Shown here: one piece after another, positions 56,474-64,000 of the stretch
How the letters are laid out: every line of letters begins with the position of its first letter
Position numbering within the stretch: the stretch's first letter is position 1
Source: Gliomastix tumulicola
Taxonomy: Eukaryota > Ascomycota > Sordariomycetes > Hypocreales > Bionectriaceae
DNA length: 64,000 nt
Assembly (NCBI GenBank): GCA_001599755.1
Contig: BCHX01000002.1
Coordinates: 4,446,330 to 4,510,329, forward strand
Direction of reading: 5' to 3'
Translations under genes and position numbers: made by a program
Notes under the pieces: generated by a model
The model's input: the letters and a program-made list of their open reading frames with translations, nothing else
Told to the model about the DNA's origin: nothing
Databases searched by the model: none

Positions 56474-58300
56474 AAGAGTTGCAGGGGCGGTCGAAGCAGG
56501 TTTGTCGGAAGCACCTCGAGAGACAGTCCAGAAGGCAGGTTCGCGGAGAAGAGTTGACAACGATGTTGAGCTGGTGCGTCGACACCAGGAACAGGGCTGT
56601 AGCTCGTTCAACACGCGCGGGTGATAACAAAGGTGGTTGCGGTGGTGGTGGTCCCGGGAGGCCTAGCTCGCAGAACCGCGTCCAATAGCTCTTAGTGTTG
56701 GTCCAGGACCGAACGAAGGGAAAAGGATGTAGTTGGACGGCTCTAAGGCGAAACAGACTTGCGGCGCGGCGGCAGTATATGTTGTTGGGCGGCGCGCCAA
56801 CAGCAGTAGCGCGGATCCAGAGGTCAAGTCCACAGCAAGCTGTACCGGAGCGTGTTCGAGTCGGCGATGACACCAGGAACTAGGTCGAGTCCTTGGGGGG
56901 CGCGCGGATCTTACTGAGCCCAGGGCAAGGGTGATGGGTTGCGCTGGGCTGGTGTTCGATCACAGGGAAGAGCCAAAGACTAGAGAAGCGCCTGGTGCAG
57001 ATTTGGGGAGAGAGCACTAATATAGTGCGCTATAGAATTGGGGCCGGTCGAGTGGACTCTACCGAGGATCCACGCAGGAGAGCTAGCAAGCTAGCGTAGC
57101 GTAGGTTCCAAGATGTGCTAGAGGAGGGGGGGCGTGTACAGCTAGCCAGCCAGCAGCAGCAGCAGCAGCAGCAGTAGCCGTAGTCGCAGGAGGAGGAGCA
57201 GCAGAGCAGCAGCAGCAGCAGCAGCAGCAGCACGCACGAGGGCGGCAGCAACAGTCGTCGTGGAAGTAGTAGTGGGAGCGGCTGTCGTGGGTGGTGGTCG
57301 TCTGGCACCAGTCCGTACAAGTAGTCGCTAAAGCCCACGCAGAGGATTGCGCTCTCCCACTCTCTTGTCGACTTTCACTCTCACTCTCAAGAGTTCCCAG
57401 GCCCAGTGATCGGCTGCGAACGATTCAGGTCCCCTCTAGACCCGGAAAAAGAAGTCGCGTCCTTGGCCTGGCCTGGTGGTCAGAGAGAGAGGAGTGGGGT
57501 GTGAATTGAGGTGGTGGTGCCGTCGTAGGTGAAAGCTTCTGCTTTCGATGATGTTGATGGCGATGCGGGGGGCCGAAACCCGAAGAGATTTCTCTACGAA
57601 TGAGAGTGAAATTATAGTGGTCGCTAGGCCAAGGGAGTATGGTGGCGATTGGCGCGACACAGCGTGAGCAGACTTGAACCTTGCGATTTTCCAACGGGAG
57701 CTTAAACAAGGCCAGCAGGCGAGTTGGTTGCGGTGAGGAGACTCTTGGTCCTTGAAGGAGGGGGGGGGGAGAAGACGAGAGAAGGTGAGGTGAGTAAGAA
57801 GTAGGTAGAGTTGGTCGCGACACGCAGCCAGCACCCGACGCAGCAGAGACTGTGTGTGGGTCACACGCCTGGGGGCAGGCCGAGTCACGACAGGATTTGA
57901 GAGGTGAGGAGCACCGCAGGCGAGCAGTCCCAGCAGCTGTGCGCGGTGGCCAGGTTCGCTGGTGGGATTTGCGCTTATCGAGGACCGGCCGGTACGTGTG
58001 GGTGGATGCAATTCTGTGAGGGCGAGCCAGGAATCCCAGTGTCCGAGAGCCTGGAAGAAGGGGGGGAGGGCGCCCAAGAGACCACGAGCAGGGGGTGTGC
58101 TTAGGTGAAATCGGGTATATTCCGTAAGTAGCGTCAGCCCCAGGACCGAAAGCCCAGTCCAAGTCCAAGGACCAAGGCGCGAGGGCGCGTGCCAACGTGC
58201 GAGCAAGAGAGAGAGAGCGACGCAGCGATGGCGCGGGCTGTTTCAATGGCCTGGAGTCTAGAGAGATAGCTGGATGCGTAGTCGATCGACTCTCCACGGC
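56474..58300 (-). promoter_or_regulatory. Long upstream/leader region of con7 with CAG repeats
   Basis: This G/C-rich, simple-repeat-rich stretch upstream of con7 holds CAG triplet runs near 57150-57231. On the con7 strand it has two long overlapping open frames (57425-58297 and 57436-58206) of low-complexity composition. I read it as a long 5' leader or promoter rather than a gene. Confidence 0.45.
57150..57231. repeat. (CAG)n triplet repeats
   Basis: Two CAG runs of about eight units each (57150-57174 and about 57206-57231) are separated by a degenerate GTAG/GGAG spacer. On the con7 strand they read as CTG repeats and may form hairpins in a leader RNA. Confidence 0.85.
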
Positions 58301-61300
58301 TTGCCGGTGCCGGATCTGCCGCTTGACTCGCGCCCAGAGGTCAGATGGCTGCTAAGGAAGGTATCGAGACCGTGTGCATCCCACCAGAGGGAGTCGGGGG
58401 GAGGAAGGTTTGACGCAAGCAGCAGCAGCGTAAGAGTCGGGTCGGAAGAGAGTTAGGTTTGCGAACCTTTGTGGTAAATGGGGGAGTGAACGCATGAACA
58501 GACGGATGATCGGGGGGTGGAAGAGAGAGGATGAGCGCGAGACTGTGGGAGAGAGGGCGAGAGCGAGCAGAATCGAGGGCAGACGATGGGAGCGAAAAAA
58601 GTTGGAGTACTTTGGACGAGGTACTCTGGAAGGCAAGAGCGCTGATCAGGTAGCAAGAGGTACTGAAAGATGGGGCCTGGGCAGGTACCGGGCAGCTAAA
58701 ACATTGGCTGTCGCCTGTAGCTACCTGTAACCGCAGGCCTCTGGAGCCGCTGGACAATCGAGCAGCCCAATAATAATAACAGAGGTCCCAGGCGACAGGG
58801 GTGCTAGTCAATCCAGCTTGCCCAGTGTGCTCACCAGATCCCTGATCCCTGTCAACTCATTCGTGTGAGGTTGACGGTACCGACCACAGCCGATGACAAT
58901 CGTGGTGGTTGGCTGGATACGAGAGCTACGACTGAGAGGGCAGAGGACGACACGGGTCGGCAATTGGTAATTCAGTTTGACCTGCAGGCTGCCTCTGCCT
59001 GCTCCAGCCTCAGCTTCCCCTAGAGGATATCGTGTCCGTGTCTGCCACCCGACGAACCACACCCATCCATCTCTGCAGTCCTACTCGTAACTGACCGCGT
59101 GGCGTCAGCCCTGTTTACGTAGTGCAGTTGCATGTGCTCCAAACTCTCCACGTTTCTATGTACTGGTGAAATGCAGAGAGATGGATCAGAAAGGAAAAAA
59201 AACAGGCCATGTGAGGAACAAATGCCCGTTGCAGGAAATACCTTAGTACCTGGTACATATTATTGCATGCGGGTGGGCTGCTGGCCTGCCTGTAATATGA
59301 CCACCACCTCCCCCAATATCCAACACACGAGCACGAGACCCGGACATCATCGGCCTATGGGAGACAAGGGGCCAGCGTCCTCCATACCTGAGGCAAATTG
59401 TACCTGCTCGATCCGTGCCTTATCATGCAACTCTCTCCCTGTCGACATGCGCAATAACACAGCTGTAGTTTAGCATTAGTCATGCATCAGCTCCACTGAA
59501 ACGAGGGCAAGCCATCATTATGATGGCCAGGCTAACGATCGTTTTTCGCACGTTTTGAAAACTGGGCCGTTTCCAGGCAAAAAAAAAGTACTAATGTACC
59601 ATGAATCTTGGGAGGCAGAGCGGAGGCGGAGGCAATCGAAACCGCCACAGCGCAGTTCATACACGGCACAATATTGCTTACCAGCCCATGTCTCGCTGTT
59701 CTAGCCCGTGGACGGAGGATGCCGAAGGTGCCCGCCCAGACCACACCCCAAGCATTTGCAATCTTGCCCCGACGGCATTACTCGGGCTGCCGTCGCAACA
59801 AGCTCTGAATGTTTGGGCGCAGCAGGCCATGTTGACACGCGCGTTTCGTGGTCCGTAATCTTGCACGGCGCAGGAGGATTGAGACGGGCGGAAATGGAGG
59901 AAATGGAGGCGTCAGGGTTGCGCTCACCAGAGTGTAATGTGCATGAGGATCCTCATGCCCACCAAGATCTGCGCCCTTTCGAAGGGTTAGCCTATCAGGG
60001 ATCGCTGTGGCTGGTCCACCGCCCAGGGTGCTAGTCAGAAGAATGTCACCAAGAGTCTAGGCTCCAGCTTGGCATTTTTTCGCGACGCGGTTCTGGGAAC
60101 TGGGACCGGGATGGGGGATTGGGGCTGGGTACTGACGCGAGATTTGCGCTGATGACGGGGAGCAAGAGTCTGCATGGAGATCGAGCTCCGAGGGCGACAA
60201 TCGAGCGAGGCCGGTGCAGTGCGATTGACTGCCGTCCAAGGTGTGCAGGCGCAAAATGCAATGTGCAAAAATGCAAAATGCCAAAAGCGCAGCGCACAGA
60301 GCACAACGGTATGCCGGTGGGCAGGTGAAACAGAAGCTGGAAACAGTGGATACATACTTCCGCGCACACACCCAGCACATGACGCAGGTGTGACTTGCGA
60401 ACGGAGAGGCCGTGCCAGCGATGCATACGGATGTCGCCCATTCATCACAGTCAGCAAGGGAAATTACCGCAGACGAGTGGCATAATTGCGGCAATGTTCT
60501 TGGTCTCTCGTGTGCATGCACGGTACGTACCTCGGGGGGAACGAACGGCACGCGAAATTTCGATGGCATCATGAGCACTGGGCAATATGGGGGGGGGTTG
60601 GCGCGCATCCACTCCCACCTCGCCCTCTTGGTCCCCTCACCCATCGCGGATATTGGCAAATGGACGATGGGATTGAGGATTACCGACGAGGGGGTGTGGT
60701 TGAGCCCAGCTCGACGGTTCTCAGGCTGCGCTAGCAATGTTTGGCACGCGATGCGACCAGGCCGCCTGCTGTGGCCAGCACGTTGCTAGCTGATTCCCCT
60801 AGTACATTAGCGACAAAATATTCTCCGCCGGGTGGTACATGTGCTGGGCTGGTCTCGATTGTGCGACAGAACATGGAGTGCATTGTGCATGGAGAGCAGT
60901 GCGGGCTGCGTGCTGGATCGAGCCCTGTAATCTGTGCTGCCATCGACGATTTCGGAGCTACGAGCCACCTCGGTCACGGTGGTAATCCGACGCCCATGCA
61001 TGCATTCATTCTGCGTTAGGTAGGTCCTGGGGTACTGTTGCATCACTGTCGTCACCCACCATCACTCGGCACCACGTTCTCGTCACAGCGCTCTGGCAGG
61101 CTGGCACGGCCGATGTGATTTACCGGCGCCGTCAGGTGCTAGCTACGCAGACACGCTGTCAGATTGACAGTAGTTCGGGCTGTCTAGCATCGTTCTGGTG
61201 TTGGTGTCTCCCAGACCAGCTGCCTATCCCAGTCAGGGCAAACGCGATCGCTCTTTGGGGCTGCTCAAGCTTGTGCCATCACCCTCTGGCCTGCTAGGCC

Positions 61301-63810
61301 GGGGTCTAATATATCAAATACCGGGAACCCTAGATCTTAGGCACAGACGAAGACTCTAGTGGCCGGCCTGGGACTCTTAATCTGTAAGATATTTGCGGAA
61401 GAATCAACAGTGCTTGGGGAGCATGTTCTGATGAGCCTCAACGTGCTCGCTGATCGACGATCGCCACCATCAGGCGTCTTTTTCGCATCGCGATGGGATT
61501 ACGAGAGGGAGCCAGTCAAGAGTCGGTGAGGGAGGGGGGCGTTTCGATATCTAAAACTGCCGTATCTACCTACCTTGTTCGTAATAGAATTGACCAAAGG
61601 GCCATTGCCAACCTCTGCAGGACGAAAAAGGGTCGGTGTAGGATGTTGCATTGCATTTATCACATTGCTCAGGTGTGTGCCGCCCGCACCCAAAAGGGCC
61701 TGCCGATCGGGACGACAATCCAGCAGGGCAGCCACTCAACCCGCTGCCCAGGCGATTTGCACAGCGCATAGCGCGCAACAAATTAATGGTTAGATTGTCC
61801 ACGCGGTTGAAGGGCCGCTTCTATCAGCCTGCATGTCGTAAACCGTCGGTAGGTCGCCAATAAAAGACAGAAAAACCTTGCCGCTGCGCTCTGTCTGGTA
61901 TGCATCGGCGAGCATCGGGTGATTCTAGTCCATGTACGGATCCAAGCCACGCGTATATTTGCTTTCTCGGCATGAGGTGGCTGCTTGTTTCGCATCATGC
62001 ATGAAGAGGAGAAGGTACATCCGAGAAGGTACCCCCCTCACCCACCATCACAACCAAGTTCTGCACTGCGAGTCCTGCAATAATATCATGCCTGCAAGTT
62101 CGACTGCCTGCGCCTGCCCTCCATGTCGATATTGGCCATTTTCAGGTGGGCGACCGGCCATGAGAGGGAAGGCGCATGCATTGTTCGTCACATTTTCTGA
62201 CCAACGCGGGGTCGCACCTGCATGGCGAATGGCACCCTCCATTGTCATGTTGGGTACAACGACCCAGGCCTGGGTAAGTCACTTGCAGCAGGTACACGAT
62301 GTAGGTACACCCACTCAATGTACATCCGAGCAGAACGACGTTGATTCCCACCCCCAACCTTGCAGACCCCGGTCCAACCTGCAGCATCCCTCTCGACTTG
62401 GCCGATCCGACGAATCACAGCCTGCCGGCCACACTACATTTCGGGGTCCCATGATCATTTTTGCATTGGAATACACATGCGTTCGGACACAGATGGAGAC
62501 ATGGCGGGCGCGAACACGGCCGAATCACACCTCCTCCTCCTCCTCCTTGCCCGCCACCCTCATGCCGACGCCCGTCACTTGGAAGGAAAAAGAACTTGGA
62601 ATCACATGATTGTCATGCCAAGAAGGCGAACATGCAAGAGGTGGCGCTCTGTTTGGAGAGGTGCAGGATTGCAAAAGGCGCTTTGCCAGGTTTGCCGTCC
62701 CCATCGCCCACCCCCTGAACCCTACACCTTCGGACAAGAGGACACCCGTAGTCCCGTGCTGATTCGACGAAGCAACCAGAAGACCTCGACAGGTAATCGA
62801 GCGGAGTCCTTGGCTGGGGCAACCCATTCCGATGTCGCTTCACCGCCTTTCCCAAGCACGGCAATTCGTCGAGCACGCACCCATGCCAATGGAATGCAAC
62901 TCCAGCATCCGGGCTATGGTCATAACGAGTCAAAGTTGCGATGTCTGTCACCGTTGTATTCGAGTCACGGCACAGGACAATTCACTGTTCAGGGTCCGGG
63001 TTTGGGAGCGCGTCGCTCACTAGACCCGGCGGATGGGGTGATAGGTCAACCATCCGAGAGCGGCCAAGCCAGACAAGCTCACGCGCAATTCTGGCGTCTC
63101 CTGTGGATGGCGCATGGTACTTCCTGGCGAGGACACTAAGAAAAAAGATCAGCCGGTCCCAGACTCTCGGGAGGGGGCTAAAAATTTTCAACGCGGCCCA
63201 GAGGCGCAGCCCCAAGGATGAGATGCGACGGCGCCCGACAAGCTGAAGTCTCTAAACCGAATCGATGACGGGACCGAGTCTGGACACACAAAACGTATCT
63301 TGCCTTTTGAGCTCGTCCTACACAGCTTGACAAAGTTGGGGGTCTTGGGTCTTTGCTCAGGCTACCACAATTTTCGTCACGACATTTTCCGGATGGAGAG
63401 AGAATGTCTCAGCTGTCGGGGCGACACCGTCGCAGCAGACTGAAAGAGCCACGGCCCACCAGGCACAGGTGAATTGCGGCCCAAGGGGGTGTCACCAGCC
63501 TTCCGCCACTGCGAAAGGACGGAGCGGAGCTTGCACACCCGTTTGTGGCATTCCGTACCAATTCCGGGGCTTCCCTTCCGATCAACACTAATGGCCTCAA
63601 CACATAGCTAGCTTGCCACGACCCTTTGTGCAACTGGCCAGTAAACATCCCATCTCAAATCGATGGTGATCAGTGATCAATGACTCTTGTGTAGCTGGCG
63701 GAATGGGCGGCAGTCGGGAAACTATTTATCAATGAGATTTCCGCTCCTACGACGACTTCCGATAATTGGCTCGACTAACGACGCTTGAGCCACTCCCTCT
63801 GGACTTGCAG
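58301..63810. other. Gene-poor region at the right of the window
   Basis: No protein gene, transposon or RNA gene was recognised in 5.5 kb. GGTACC words occur at 58684, 58876 and 62029, with AGGTACA words near 62012, 62291 and 62304. Frames on both strands are short and show no codon bias. The right end carries a good branch point and acceptor feeding the exon at 63811. Confidence 0.45.
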
Positions 63811-64000
63811 CCATCGATCGAGGGGACACAGGTCGACATTGTCTTGGCAGACCTGTTCAGCGAGTGTCGGACGCCCATCCACTTTGTCCCTCGTGATGTG
63901 CGAGTGGGTAATGGAAAAGAGGTGGCGGGATGGCCAACTTTCCAGGAACGCGCCTGCTCGCTGGCCACAACACTAGCGGAACCCGGCGTGGCTCGTGAAC
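63811..64000 (+). CDS. Probable internal exon of an unrecognised gene running off the window
   Basis: From 63811 to the window end one frame stays open with coding-like codons. It begins PSIEGTQVDIVLADLF, passes through TPIHFVPRDVRVGNG and WPTFQERACSLATTLAEP, and continues past the edge. The frame has no ATG and is stopped at 63763-63765 upstream. A typical intron end precedes it: CTAAC at 63775-63779, then CTCTGGACTTGCAG ending 63810. So this is probably a second or later exon. No upstream donor and exon could be fixed with confidence. I do not recognise the family. Confidence 0.4.

Noticed and set aside
57425..58297. 290-codon - strand frame upstream of con7 as a separate gene
   Set aside because: Low-complexity Ser/Pro/Leu/Arg composition, overlap with another long frame in a different phase, and no recognised motif; treated as leader DNA.

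Overview
The window is nuclear DNA from a filamentous ascomycete, most likely a Sordariomycete (Pezizomycotina). The genes are GC-rich at third codon positions and carry short (about 50-230 nt) GT-AG introns with CTAAC/CTGAC-like branch points. The gene set includes a Con7-type C2H2 regulator, a fungal NAD-specific glutamate dehydrogenase, Zn(2)-Cys(6) and DMATS families, fungal Taf14, Tom22 and Fzo1. I see no transposon, CRISPR array, rRNA or convincing tRNA.

Layout, left to right. 0.3-9.7 kb (+ strand): RanBP1/Yrb1, Taf14 (YEATS), and an Aro80-like Zn(2)-Cys(6) activator. 10.7-20.5 kb (- strand): a 1257-residue ADF-H protein, a Ptc1-like PP2C phosphatase, and ESCRT-III Vps2, which is divergent from mitofusin Fzo1 (+, 21.0-23.7 kb). 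24.0-26.2 kb (- strand): an adenosine-deaminase-like enzyme and Tom22. 27.5-28.3 kb (+): a small unrecognised protein whose 3' end can be read in two ways. 28.3-33.8 kb: gene-poor. 33.8-42.3 kb (+): NAD-glutamate dehydrogenase and a Tea4/TeaC/Bud14-type SH3 protein whose reading frame holds one in-frame TAG. 43.3-45.5 kb: a divergent ribosomal pair, eL32 (-) and uS9 (+). 46.5-50.1 kb (- strand): Aar2 (U5 snRNP assembly) and a stand-alone DMATS aromatic prenyltransferase. 50.1-54.7 kb: gene-poor. 54.8-56.5 kb (- strand): Con7, with a long repeat-rich upstream region. 58.3-63.8 kb: no gene recognised, then what looks like an exon entering at the right edge (63811 on).

Most genes are conserved single-copy housekeeping functions: nuclear transport, transcription, splicing, translation, mitochondrial dynamics and import, endosomal sorting, and nitrogen/carbon metabolism. 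They show no operon-like logic beyond shared divergent promoters (vps2/fzo1, tom22/unknown gene, eL32/uS9). The accessory signals are the lone prenyltransferase, the unrecognised 189- or 242-residue protein, the TAG-interrupted polarity gene, and gene-poor stretches with recurrent GGTACC-type words. I did not find a convincing new multi-gene system. Exon coordinates were worked out by hand from splice-site consensus, frame continuity and family conservation.
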